A stretch of DNA of 64,000 nucleotides from Hyalella azteca (taxonomy: Eukaryota; Arthropoda; Malacostraca; Amphipoda; Hyalellidae): NCBI RefSeq assembly GCF_000764305.2, contig NW_025937364.1, forward strand, positions 124,001 to 188,000. The letters are read 5' to 3'. The translations under genes were made by a program, and so were the position numbers. Of the stretch, positions 1 through 13,900 are shown in pieces (position 1 is the first letter of the stretch; each line of letters starts with the position of its first letter). The notes under the pieces are model-generated. The model was not told the origin of the DNA. It worked only from the letters and a program-made list of their open reading frames with translations, and ran no database searches.

Positions 1-3000
1 CTGTTTTCAGATCACTGTTCCTTGAAGGGTTAAAATTGATTTCAAAACTGTAGCTTCATTCAGTACAACGTTTTGCCTGTTTGCCTGATGACTACTCTTC
101 CGTTGAGAGATTTATCACTTCAAGTTCTAAATAATAGCTCCAGATCTTGCTCAACGTATGAGATATAAACTCCAGCGTCTCGTTGTTTCTCTAGGGTCTT
201 CAACTGCAATAATTATAAATATCTTGATACTTTAGCAGGCGCTGATCTTACTTTGGAAAGCATGACCAGTGCTTGTACTACCATTCTATAGAATGCTGGC
301 ATCACATCGCTCTGCGTTGCTAGGAAATTACTTTTACTTTGCAACCATTGGTAGGATTTTAAAATCATGGCCTCCGCGAGTTAAAGCGCGTCAGTCTGAT
401 CTTGACCGTCGTGCTATGAGTGTGCTTCTTAAGTTCCTCTTTAGAATTGTCGATAAGCTTGTCTGTCAAGACACTATATATTGTTTAGCACCGTAATAGT
501 ATATATCTTATACTTCTCCTGTTACAAAGTAGTGAAATAAACGCGCTGAATAACTGAGTTGAATATTTGGCTGGTAGCCTAGTTCGTATGAATCGGTGAA
601 TTACAAAATTTCGTCGTAGGAATTGGTAACTTCGTTAATTGGTAAGTTTTAATGAGATTAAATTAATGTTCTTTGTCAGAGATAATTTCATATCCTAGGC
701 AAAAACCTATTCGTGATGAAGCTTGAAGTTCATGAACGTGCATTTTTTGACGTCGTCTTTCTAATCGTAATGACTGAAAAAGGTATTTCCCATCCCATAT
801 GCTCACAACCATGAACCCTAAGTGCTGTTTGCCTAGACCCTAGAGCACGTAGGTTCCTCGATGGTGCGATGGGAAGGAAGCGACTGATTACGTGGCAGCG
901 GTATAGCTCTAACACCTGCCATCACTTCCTCTTACTTGCATTCCGCGCAGTATTGCTTTACATCTTTTTTATCGGAATGTTTTTGGTACCGCATCAATGA
1001 TCCAAGAGCACAGGGTCTTGTGTAGCTGCAATAACGCCTTCAAATTCAGAGTCTCTTGTTGCTGAAACAGTGTAATAGCTCTAATTTTTTACCCTCTGAG
1101 ATTGTCAACAGCAGATGAAACAGCGTCAACAGTGCTTAATCGCGCACCAATTTGTTGACCCTTCGTGTTGCCGTAATATTGATATAGATTGACTAAGTAA
1201 CCGAAAATCAATATAGTTAGCCTATAAATAGATAAAGATTTAAATTCAATGGTCCCCTCATGGTTCATTTTGTGATTGGAGCTCTGGATCTTGAAATTGA
1301 TGTCGGTGCAACGATGCGTCTTTGATTTAATGTGTGAAGAAATATAGCATTGCCTTTGCATTTCTGCCTATAATTTCTATATATTATTTAGAGATCTTTC
1401 CTAGTCTTAAGTTTTGTTTTATGACCATGTGAGTATCTATTATATTGCTGTCATGCCATGGTGCAAACGAATCGATTGTAAACTCTTCATCATCTGTTCG
1501 CCGTAGTCTACATTGGTGCTTACGTCATGGCTTGGTGCGATTTTCGCAATCTTCGCTCTGCACTGAGCGGGGAAAGAGCGCAATTCTTGACATCTGAAAT
1601 ACCGAAACTCTGCCGGAGACAATTCATTCTGGTTTGAGAGCGCTTCTTGAACTATTATTAGATCCAGATGCGTTTTTTCCTAATTTCTATCTATCGGTTC
1701 AATTTTAAAAATTTTACTGACGACTTATTTTGTGTCCCGGTTGTCGAGTTCCAACAAAGGTGATGCTACTATTTTGTCACGTAAAGATCCTTACTTTCTT
1801 CTTACCATCTCGACTATTTCTGTGGTAAAAGTCGTCAGCAGGCGGTATTTAGTTGTTACTAATTTGTCCATCATACCAACTTGTCAGGTTCAAAAATAAG
1901 ACTGCACAGACCGGTAGCGTTGGTCTGGTCCCGGCAGTGCGACACCAGACAAGCTTGTATACCCCTCCACGGGCGTCCTGCGAGTTCAGTCACCTCCGTG
2001 AGAGCCTCTCCCTTCGCTCCCTCTTTGGTCCCTAATTTTTTTTCCTTCAGACAATTTCCCCGCCTTTATTTTCACCTCCCTTAGCTGGAATACTGCAGCT
2101 TATAATTTACGCCTTAATCATGTAGACTTGATAACTTCGTGAAAAATTAAGCCGATCGATCGCGATTTTGCGGGAAATTTTCCAATTTTGTTGCAGAACC
2201 GTGTATTGCGGTAATATTCATACTTTATTACGCCTATGATCATTTGCTTGCTGTTACGTAGACGGTGCGTTGAGTCGCCTGTTTCCTCAACATAGTATCA
2301 AAAATGCGAAATTTAATTTTAATTTGTGAAAGTTTCATAGTTTAATATTATTGCTTTGATTTTCAATCGATGATAATTTAAGGTCTTTATGTTCATTTGA
2401 TCGTGTCAGACGCTTCACTTTTATTTGTGAAAACTATGGTAGAAGTGCATTTATTAAAGATATGAACTAGTACGTTAATTTTGAAAGCTATTTTTATCTT
2501 AGAGGAGCGCAATTACAATTTGATATTCGTTGAGCATAATTCATCAGTTTTAGATATTCGGTCACAGATTGAAAATTGAACGTGTTTCTTTTGACTGCTG
2601 GCCGCTTGTTAGTTCGCTTTTCTCTTCATTACAAAAATTACTATATTGTATTAAAATAATAATTAGAATTGCTAGAAATACAAACGAAAATTTTTACAAC
2701 TCTATGAACATTATTTAAATAGTTAGTAGTGAATGCTGCATTGGCTCAATACATTATACTGGTAGCGACTGCCCCAAGTGGCATACTAATGAACCTTCGT
2801 CATCAAAAGTGCCTATAGAGTCTAGATTAGGTATAGACTAAAGAGGTGCCTGCGCCCAGACGCCTACACTTCTGCCCATACACTATTTTGTCTCGCTGCA
2901 GCTTGCGAAATGGCTGCTGTTCAACACAATTTTTTTATTACACGAGTGTAGCCGTAACTTGAATCAGGATCTAAGCCATTTTTAAGGAAGATGCTTGACT

Positions 3001-6000
3001 ATAAAAGACTTTTCTTCGTTAGCGTTAGCCACGTGTTCGATGTTGGCAGAGCACCAACCGGTATTAAATTTGAAAAGAGAACATGAAAATATGTAGACTA
3101 AATTACTTTGATAGCATTACATTTTATCCCAAGTTTTTACGGTACTAAAACGAGATAGTTTCCTCATGTGCCTTTAAAATTCAATTTCACAAACGTCGGG
3201 ACTCAGTGACCCGCCCGACGATTATGTGCGTGACGAAGAATCGTGTAGTTGTAAATCAGTGCGCGTTGTTTGTGCAAGCACTGCAGCTCGACGCAGCACC
3301 AGATTATTTTTTTTTCTCTGCAACAGCGCCAACGGACTCGTGTGAAGGGATCTTAGCAAGTGTAGTCGTTGCCTCTCGCGTGTGCGCGGATCGCGCTGCC
3401 CCCTCCTCCCCCTCGCGCCGGGGCTATTGATCCAGCTCACCCATTTGCTCTCTTTATCTATTATTCTCCCATCCTCCTATTTCGTTGAGGCTGCTCGCAA
3501 TAATTCTTAGCGCTGGACAACATAGAGGACATTGAACTCACTATGTAAATAACCAGAAACTATTTACTACGAACAACAGCAAAGAATTAATAATTTCGTT
3601 ACTACTGAATTACTTACAGTAATGAATTAATTTATTTTCGTTGAGGGATTAAACTACCTTGTATTTGCACCTTAGGAATTAATTCACATTTCCTTGCCCT
3701 GAGTAACTAACGACGGGGAATTGGGTTTTTAGGAAAAGATGGCAGCAAAAACTTAACGGCAACTATATGATTTATTTAAATTTATAAATTAACTCTTTGA
3801 AAAGCAAAATCGTTTAAGTTTATGTATAACCGCTGTGAAAAGCAAAAGCGTTGTCGCACTTGGCGACCTATTGTCGATACCTTATCATAGACATTGACCG
3901 CCTGCCGCTGATTAACCAATGGCATGACTAATGTTCGACCGATATATTCACCGATTATTTATACACTGCGTATTCTGTTGGGTAGGCTACCTCACATTTT
4001 ATTGTACCATTATTATTATTTTTATTCCAGCGTTCACTTACTACCACTGTTCTCATTAATCGATTACCATGCTATTTTTAGAAGAATTTTCTTAAGCAAA
4101 GTTTAATTTATAATTTTTTCTAGCATTCACTTATTTGGGGAGTCATAAAAGCATGCCATAGCTATATTATGAAGTTAATTATCCCTATGAATCATGCATT
4201 ACTTTTGGACTGCCGCATGCCAGGGAGCATTCTCATCTTTGCCACTTATGAAGTCACCGCAGCAAGCTTGCTGAGCGCACAGCCAACACCATGACTAATT
4301 CATTTCTTGAACTACCGTTGCAATGACTCGTGGTTTTGACTCTTACTACATTATTTCAGTATTGATCAAGTCAACCCTGACTACGTCTTGGTATTTGGTC
4401 TCCTCGACATCAATATTCTGCTGGTGGAACTGTGGAAGAGCTGTCGTTTGTCGTATCCATGACACAAACAGAGTATGCTTGTGCCGCGGGACACAAAATT
4501 ATATTTTTATTCTTATTTGTCGAAAAAATTGTCCTAAATTTGGACCACTGCTAACGCTTGATGTTGAATTATGCGTTTAATTTATTTTTTTGTTATTTAA
4601 ATTTAAATCGTGCAAATCTTTAGTTTCGAAGCTCAATTCTAGTCTTAGATGATTGATTGACAAATATATAGCTTTTTATGATTTATACGGTTCGTCTGAA
4701 AAAAAAATGCTCTACTTGTCGACCCGCTTTTTCTGCTATTGCGAACCAATTGACTTGTATCGTTCTTTTATCACGATAATTATTTTCTTCTCCTGTTTGT
4801 AGACCTAGTTTGTTGTCAATCTTTTCTTATTTTCTCGGGTGCTATATCGAATGTTATTCCTAATGCATGATAACTAATCCGTAATGTTTAATTTTGCACT
4901 AAGACGTTTCTTCCTATTTTAATCTTATTTTCGTCGACTCTTTGCTAATTCTGTGCGTCTATTTGCACATTTTCTTTACGCTCTTGCAGTTTTTTTATTG
5001 AAACCTAGTTAAAAGACAAGTAAACTGAAGTATTAAAATGGTTTATTTCAGTTTTATGAGAGCAAAGTATTCACTTTATTCTTTATTTATTAATTTTGCG
5101 ATATCTTGCCACGACCTATGTTCTCAGCACTTAAGATAAGCCAAGTTCTAGTACAATCACTCATGATAACGAAATGGTACCATATATTCTTCGCGAAAAT
5201 TTAGTCTTAATTTATTAATGCGATATTTGCTTTTGGCTTTAATGCGTCATCTTACGCTCATTACTGTGAAAATACTAGGAAAGGATTCATCGGTCCTAAA
5301 TAACTTTTCCTCCTGAAAATGATTTGTATGTATAGCTGTCGGGTGGACGCTTTGATTTGTATATACAATTCAAATTTGCAGTTCTGAAAACTCTGTAGTG
5401 GTAAATTCGATGAAATTCGATTGATTTCCGATTTTTTTGTTGTGTTCAAACAAATTGGGCTAATTTGCTTCCATCCAGATATAATCAGTTATTCAATTTT
5501 TTTTGTGATTAGGAAATCATGGATTAACCACTCTTAATTTGGGAAATCCGCCAAAATTTTTATTGCTTGTCGAAGTATTCATTATTTTGAAATTCTTGTT
5601 GTTATTATTTTATTATCACTTTTTTCCTTGTTCGTAGCAACAAGGCTTTGTGTGACGCAATTTACACCTCATCTCAACCAATAACGTGGATTTGACCAGT
5701 TCTTACGTGTCAAATTCTCTGCTCAAAGCATTGTAATAAGATCGGTGCTGTTAGCCCCGAAAAAAATGTTATCACTTTGAATATTGCTCGAAATTTATTT
5801 CAATTCAATTTTATTAATTACCTATCATTTTTTGTACGAGGTGTGGTCAATGTCACTTACAGGATCTTTGGACTGCCGTCAAGGGCAAATAATGTTGGAC
5901 AATTAAATGCTGTGTAGCTCAAAGTTATTGGAATTCTTCAGCTATGCTGAGCTGCTGTATGCCACCTGACAGTTACGTCTTAGCCTCATCGTCTAGCTGA

Positions 6001-9000
6001 CTAGTGCGCCTCTTTGTTACATGATGTGCCTTCCTTGTAAGATCGTGTACCATCCTGACGTACAACTCGGGAAACAGTCGAGTTCTTCCTTTGCTGCCGA
6101 TAATTGTTTATTTACTGCCCTTTATTTATTTACGGCCCGTGCTTATTCATTTCCTGCCCTTAGTTATTTATTTGGGTCTTCATGTGTTTCTTTGTTATTT
6201 ATTTAGGCTTTCTTCATGTGTTGCTAGAAATTTTCAACTTGATCTAGAAATTTCAGGCTCATTTCTATCTTGATGTGAAAAAATGTTACTTAATTATTTA
6301 TTCTCTGGCAGTAAAAAGCAGGTGATGTGTAATTTTTGCTCATCACTTGCTTACGATATAGTAACACTTTGAAGATTACATTGTTGTGCTTAGTGTACTG
6401 CTGTCGCATCAGGTTATACATTGTTGTGCTTAGTGTAGTGCTGTCGCATCACGTCTTGCTGAGGCTGCTGTATTGTTGGAGTGTTGCTGAATCTTGCGTC
6501 AGCTTTTATTTTTAATCAATTATTAGGATGTCATGTTTGGATTAATCAATTTCAAATTTATTTTTACCTATTTATAAGATGGATAACGACTTATTTGCCG
6601 AAATTTGAGAGTCGGGCTTGACAGGAATTAGGAATTATTGATTAAAACGTGAAGTAAAAAAAGTTTGTATCTATAAATAAGTAATAAGTTCTGAAGCTAA
6701 TTTTTAGTGAATTCTTCAACTATTGTTGGAAGCTGGCAAAACGATGATTCCGAATATAATCATGTCAGAAAACGAGGAATTTACCGCACCATTTGTTCCA
6801 TTAGTTCTGCATTTTAATAGATGGCCAATTTTCCTCATCAAGCCATATTTTACTACACATGGCGTACGACAATGCACGATTCCATTATTTTACAGTCTAA
6901 GGAATTTGCCCCTTTTTCTCCTAAAGTCTTTTTACTGGAGTTTCAAAACTTGTTCTCGGAATGACAAAAACTGGCTTTGCGAGGCTAGAATACTGGACGA
7001 GCGCCCGATGAGGCGGCGAGTTAATTTAACTTCAATTTTAATTTTTAATTTTATTTTAATTTACTAACTTTTTTAATTTTATTTTTTTTAATTTTATTTT
7101 TTTTAAATTTTATTTTAATTAATTAACTTTTTAATTAACTAACTCATTTCCATCCTCTCTTCCTCTCAGTTATTGGAAACACTAAGACTTGTTAGTTCGG
7201 TGAAAAAATTCAAGCGGTTTGTCATTTTATGTTTGGTTATTAATTTAAAACGTATGAAACCGACTTATAATTGATAAAAAAAGTTAACATGTTCTCACGA
7301 TTGTTGTTCTGAAGCGAAATTTTTGCTTATTGAAGTCTCGAAATTATATTAATGGAATAATACGATTTAGATCGGCTTATAATTAAAAAAAAAGGTTGCG
7401 TAGACTGGTTTTGTTGATATGAAGGCCTGAGTCAGGTCAAGCGAGGCGGCCCCGGCTGATCCCTAGACTGTGTGTACGTAGAAGTGTGTTGGCCACGAGT
7501 GTCGGTAGTCGGTGCACACGCTGAGTTGGATGTGCGGGCGTGCCTGGCATGACGACTCATAGTTGATGCGTCGTCACAAGTAAACTACAAGCTTCCTCTT
7601 ATAAGAATATTAAATTTTATTCGTATAAATTTGCAAGCTATGCTGGTAGAATTAATGCAATTGATTGTATTACACTGTTGTCGTGTTGATTGCTTTCCAA
7701 TTTTTTTTAAATATCATATTTTTTCTCTTGCTTGCAGGCCACCTGTTCCCAAAACATGCTGTTTTCTCTCTTTATACTTCTGATGCCATCTCCATTTTTG
7801 ATGCATTTAAGGGCGATTTGAGGCTCTTCATCTTTACTGCCTTCTATTTTTTTAAAATTAGAAACTCGCCTTTGAACGCAGGGCAAATCTGTGTTTGCTT
7901 CCGTAGCAATTATTTACTTGTTTTTGACTATTGATTTCGTTCATGGGGTCCCGTTTGTAACTTCATTTTGAAGCGTCGGTGATCAATTGAGATTGTAATA
8001 ATATTTTTCGTCAACCGAATCAGAGAGAGAATCAAGAGATTTTCAGATGGGAAGATATTTTAGTTGTCCAACTGATAACTTGTTGACATTTATTTGCTAA
8101 ATAAATCATTATTGTAACTTAATCCCCGTAATTTCTCATTTTTAAATTATAATGTTTTCAAGATGCCATTTAGTATTTTGTCTATTTTAATTTTGGTGTT
8201 TTCTGATTATTATAACTATTCGTCATAAACCGGAATTCTTCACTCTCCTTGAAAAGTGATCGTCTATCGTTCAATTAAAGTTTTTATCGAGCTAAGAATT
8301 CGAGGCTTAGCAGGATGCTTGTCGGAGGTGGTGCTCGTATGTACGCGCATTCTGTAACTGCTCATGTGTGTATTTTGGCGCACTCGACGACCGCGTGTAC
8401 GTGTGTGTGTACGCGTTCCCTGACAACCCCTGCGTATCCCCCACTCTCCACTGCTTCTCTCCTCCAACACTCGCCCTAGCAGCCGCGACTGAAGTAGTTG
8501 ACGAGGCTCGGGGTCGGTGTGCGCATGGTGCTTCATAACGCGATCTTATTTTCTGTTTAAATGCGTTGCATAATTGAAAGTGATACTCTATTTGCAGCGT
8601 GGAAAACTCACAAATGCTATCTTACCCTATCGAGTAAGTTTTAGTAGATTTTACGACTGATATGATAGAGCTTTAACCTTGTTTGTAAACCAAGGTCACA
8701 CAGTTGCACTCTTATTTAGCGGCTGAATAATTATTTATGCTTTAGAATCGTTTATTTCTATCTCTATCTATGTTCAAATGATTATGCTGTGCGACTTTGG
8801 CATTTTTTTGAATGATTCAGCCAATTTTTGAAGGTGGAATAAATTTAGCTGAACTGCTGCTAAGGTCTCTACCTCTGAGTCGGTGGTGCTAACGCCTTTG
8901 TCTGCACAGACCAGTCCAGACATTTATTTTCTCTCTTAGTGTTCCGCATTATACGGATTAATAAACGAACTTAGTATTTACGTAAACTTGTGCTGAAAAC

Positions 9001-10996
9001 TCCTGCTATCTATGCACAATTTTTTATTTTGCACCATCTGTAGTTTGTTTTGTTGACAGCAAAGTTCGTGCGCAATTTATTTATACATACTAAGTATAAA
9101 TTCAACTTCATGGCCTTGAGTTACTTAATCGGTAGGTAATGTATAATGTAGCTGAACGCCTTTCGGATTATATTTAAACGTATTAAAACGTTATTTTACA
9201 GCCGAATGCCAGGATTTTTTTTTTCGTTTTTGTTGATTGTGTATCATGTGATGAAACTGCTTTCTCATTTTTATTGCCATTTTGACAGCGTATGTTGTTC
9301 GTTCTTGATTGCACAATTTAAACTCATTTTTTGCTACCAATATGTTTGAATCGCCGTACCCTTGGATGCAATCGATGAGACCTAAAATTAATCTAAATCC
9401 AAGCTACTCGAACGTTATTTGAATATAGTATCTGAAATTTTTTACCAAGGAATTAATACTATTTATTAATTATATTTTGTAATTCCTCATCGAGCATATG
9501 TTCTTATGTGTAAATTTATGTTCGTGTTGCGGTCCGAATACCGCTAATTAAATTCTATCAACATCGTGGAGTTACAATGGACGAATTATCCTCAATTCTT
9601 TGCTTGCCTGAAGATGCTCAGAGCTTTCAGTTGCTGGCGCGTACGGTGTGTGTACGTTTGTTGCTAGTGACGTTCATGTACAGCGACGGCGTTCTATTTA
9701 TGTGAGGCTAGGTGCGTGTGCGTGTGCGTTCGCCCTGCGCACACGGTGCCGCTGGATCGATCGTTGTGAGGAATAACCTCTGCACGGACAGTGAAGAGAA
9801 GCTGTGATCTGATGCACGCGTGTAGACGGGTTACACTGAATTTGTTAATGAATTTATTTTTATTCTATTGCATCAGTAGTATGATATACTGCTGGAAAAA
9901 TATTTTTTTCACTTACGATGTCAAGCTAATTAGAAAAATAATGGACACGTTTAAGTAACAATAACAAGGAGTACAAAAGATGATGTGAGGCAACTGTTTT
10001 AAAATGCCTAAGGCTGAAAAACGAGAGACGTTTCTTTCTGCCTTCGCCTTTGTTTGTCGTGGTTTGTTTGCACTTCCTTCAGTGTGGTGGTACGAGTGAG
10101 GTTTTCATTGTTTATCATAAAAAGTATTTGAATATTCTGCAAAATTTATGTTCGTGGTTTGGATAGTTTAGGCAAAACATTTGTTTGCTCGGACACATTC
10201 ACGTGACGCTCGCATTGCGATAGAAGCCGTTTCTATTTCTGGCCGCATGAGCTTGCCAAGGGGAAGCCCTTTGTTGGCAACAGTAACAGCAACACCTCTA
10301 CCTGCGCTTAATTGCATATTTTACATCATTATTCGAGCAAAACTCGACGAATAAAGAATAAAGATACCGGCCGGGGTATTAGCGACTTGGTGACAAACAC
10401 AGCAGAATAATTTTTTGCATGTGATTTGTGTTATATATAACTAGGTATGTGAAATTCGTGCTTGTGTGTTGGCAGGCATTTTTTATTCTTGATTCTTTAA
10501 TTAATAGGTGTGGTTAATTTTGGTGAGCAATACTGACACGTTTAATAATTTATGGAAAAATCAAGTTGTATTTGATGTGTTATATGTTTTATGTATAACT
10601 ACGTGAAATGCGTGCTCATATGTTGGCAGGATAAGTCAGTTTGGTGAATTTATACTGGAATTCACTATGTGCCGCTCGCAACACGGACGTATTTAATTTT
10701 TTAATGTTTCGACACATAATTCTGGCGGTTAGGGGAGTGAAGTATCGTTTGAGGATTACAATAGATTCAGTGTCATGCCTTTGTTGAAAAACTATCATGA
10801 TTGGAATTTGCAAGTTTTTCTAATTGCAGTCACTGAATTTTGTATACGTGTTTCGCCTTTTATTTCTTCACTACATTCTTATTAACGTTTCTTGTTTGTG
10901 TTATGGAGATAAGCTTGCGGGAAAACTGCTGTTACAGATGAAAACTTATTTTTGCAACAATGCATATCTAATGATTGTAAATTTTTATTCTTACAG
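1..10996. other. Gene-poor region upstream of the first KDM3 exon
   Basis: No open frame here has coding character together with usable splice sites. The first recognised exon, at 10997, starts in the middle of a codon, so this stretch is probably intron, or intron plus 5' flank and non-coding exons, of the KDM3 gene. Most of it is AT-rich, with a T/A-only tract near 7021-7140. Four CpG- and GT-richer patches stand out, near 1900-2040, 3200-3440, 8330-8540 and 9640-9800. Any of them could be a promoter or 5' untranslated exon, but none shows a decisive core motif. A 40-bp tandem duplication lies at 6378-6451. Confidence 0.5.
6378..6451. repeat. Tandem duplication, 40-bp period
   Basis: The segment that begins TACATTGTTGTGCTTAGTGT is present at 6378-6411 and again at 6418-6451. 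The shared 34 bases carry about one mismatch. It lies in non-coding sequence. Confidence 0.8.
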
Positions 10997-13900
10997 AGAC
11001 CGCCGAGAATTAGATGCACGTGAAAAAGATCGTGTCAAAATGGAACGTGAAAAAGCTGCCGAACGGGAGAAGAGAATGCGAGAGCGAGAAGAAGAGGAAC
11101 GGAAAATCAGAGAAGAGAAGGAACGACAAAAACATCAAGTTGCACAGCACTTTGAAGAATCATTGAGACTTCATGAACAAAAGGTATATTTTTTCTGAAT
11201 TCTTAGGTCAATATTTTGTTCAAGTCTGTAATTTCAGGTAATTTTGAACTTCTTACTTCATAACTCTTCTGCCTTGCTGGCTCGACGTTTCCTGGTTCTG
11301 ACCTCGATCTCGTTGCATTTAGAGTCTAGAATTAGCTATTGCTATCCCTTGGTAAGGATTTTCTTTCTTTATGGGCAGCTCAAGTTAATTGAAACTTGGT
11401 GCCAATCTAGTATCAGAAATTCAGCGTGTAGTAGAACGACTCGATAAGCCTTCCAGTGTTTCCATGAAGAATTTTTTGGTTGATCATCGTCACGTATGAA
11501 TTCCAGTGTTTCCATAAAGAATTTTTCGGTTGGTCATCGTCATGTATGAATTAGCATCCACATATGAATTAGCGCCGCTGGCTCGTTGCTAATCAAATAG
11601 GGCATGCACATGACTGAGATTTGTAGCATTGCTACAATTCACAGACTAATCTGTAAGCGCTGATAAGTAAAGTCACCTGGCGCACAAAGAGCCAGGCCTG
11701 CATTAGCAGAGCAAAGTAGAGGAGAGAGAGAGAGGAAATGGAAGCATTGGCAGCCATGCGAGTGGACTGTCGAATGCGCGTGTCTCTACACATGTGTAGG
11801 TTAGTTCGCTGTAGCGAGGTCGAGGTTGAAGCTCGCGTGTGAGTGTGTGTTTGTGTGTATGTATGTGTGTGTGCGTGTGTGAGAGAGAAAAGGGAGGACA
11901 CACTGACTCGCAGTACACGAGCGGTGTAGTGGATCTATCTCCACTGCATTTGGCCCTGACAGATGAAGCCTGTTTGCTTCAGGTAATTTTGATGACTTTG
12001 TGCCTGTTTTGCTTCTTGCGCTAAAGAAAACTTCCCTAAAGTCGTGCAGTGAAGTTAAGCCCTTCGGCGGAATTCGTTCTTATTCTACAATCTGTTAGAC
12101 TTTTTACGTGTTTCTCAACCAAATTTTTTGCTCAAATTATTTCTAGAATATAAATAGAACCAAATCGATTTTTAGGTACATGTATCGGGGCAAATTTAGA
12201 CATTTATGTCAATTAGCCTCCTTAGAATAAAGCTTGTGGCAGGCTTGTAATTGTCTTCAGTGGTTAGTTTTTCTTTATTCTCTTGTAGAAATAATCACGA
12301 ACACACTGATAATTCACATGGTTTATGATGCACAACGTTCGTTTGTTATGAAAAACAACAGAATTTGTTAAATGTTCTTTTTGAACAATGCCTTTTGAAA
12401 AAAGAAACAATATTGAAATAAAGTTGATTAAAAAATGCGGGTGAAAAATAAAATACAATTATAGTGTTCATAAGGCATAACATTGTTGTGAGACTTGACA
12501 TCTGTCTATTAATGGTTGAAACTGATATTGGTGATAACTCAACTGCTATTCAATGCTTGTAGTCCTAACTTTGAATCATTTTTTGGTGTTTAGCCCTGTA
12601 GTGGTGCAGTGATGCGACACACCGATAACCTTATCACGCCCAGCACCAACTATCATCACTACTTCCATCCGCTACACCAACTCAACAATAATAGCAATAA
12701 TGCATGCTCTAACAACTCTAACCAGTACCAACCCACTACCCACAACTCGTCATTACACCATCCACCCTCAGTCACATTCTCCTCTGCCAACCACTTACCT
12801 CTTCACCACCAGACGCAACAAACTTCACTAACACAGCACCACGTGCAGCAACAAATCAACACACTCTACCCTCCACAACCAGCGACTCAGTCCCAACCCA
12901 CGACTACATCTGTATATCAGCCTCTATCCAATCAGGTAAAAATATCTAATTCTGCTCCTCTTGGTTTTCCTTTTTGAATGTCTTTCTCAGCAAAGAGCTC
13001 TTGGTGTTCATTAATGTCCCACTATATCGATTAATAATTTTTTTCGCTGTATAGCGCGCTGATATGTTCTCATTTTAGTGAAGTGTGAAATTTATTTTCA
13101 CATTTCTAATGAGCTCCAAACGGCCTTCGCTGCTAATCTCACGTTGCTCTTTGTTATTTATTATTTTATATTGGTATTTTTCGTCAGTGCTTTATGTCTG
13201 TGGTTGTTTCCGCCCGACTTAGTTGTTCAGCCTGCGCGGCGTTACGTTAAATATTTAATCGAAAATGAGAATTTCTTTTTATTTGGAGAATTGTGGTGGC
13301 TTTTAAAAGCGATGTAAGTTTTTAGACTAAACATGTATGATCATTCAATTCACTGGGTTTTATAGCTTTAACGATAATTGGAATGCTATGCTTGTTGTGA
13401 ACTCGTGCTTTCTGCGGAGAAAGTCGAGTGCTTCGAACGACGAATCTCAGCATCATTGGCGCCATGGTCACCGATTTACGCTGTTTTGTTTTTGGTTTTG
13501 TGTGCATCTTCGTTTATTGGATATTGATGTTACTGCAAGCTCATCGCTTACAAAATGATGTGATGTGCGAGAAGGCCACCTACCCTTCACTGGAAGAACG
13601 GGAAGAACGCAAGCGTCTAATTTATGCTTGATTATTTCTTGTTAGGCATGTTTGGAATGTTACATTTTCTTTGCTGGAAAAACTTATTTCACATATTCCA
13701 AGAAAAACTTATTTTCTTTTCCTTAAATGCCCCATGGTACATTTAATGTTCTCATTTAATGTGAATACCGTATATAAATTTGATTATTAATTTCTGAAAA
13801 TTTTAAATTTTGTCTACCAAATCCTATTAGTGCTCATCATATCTGTTGGTTTTCAGCAATAATACGTGCCAATTACATGCAAATTTTTATTTTGGTGGAG

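Noticed and set aside
3206..3440. Overlapping open frames on both strands in a CpG-rich patch
   Set aside because: GC-rich sequence lacks stop codons by composition. There is no domain, splice context or partner exon.
6723..7067. 114-codon plus-strand frame
   Set aside because: The composition follows the AT-rich base content, its end runs into a T/A-only tract, and no splice partner or family was recognised.
11632..11918. Frames rich in Thr-His or Ser-His repeats
   Set aside because: They are translations of GT and GA simple repeats.
13563..13631. Short Glu/Arg-rich reading ([16 protein letters not shown]) between two KDM3 exons
   Set aside because: It resembles nearby charged exons, but no convincing acceptor precedes it and no donor follows before TGA. 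The exons on either side already join in phase without it.
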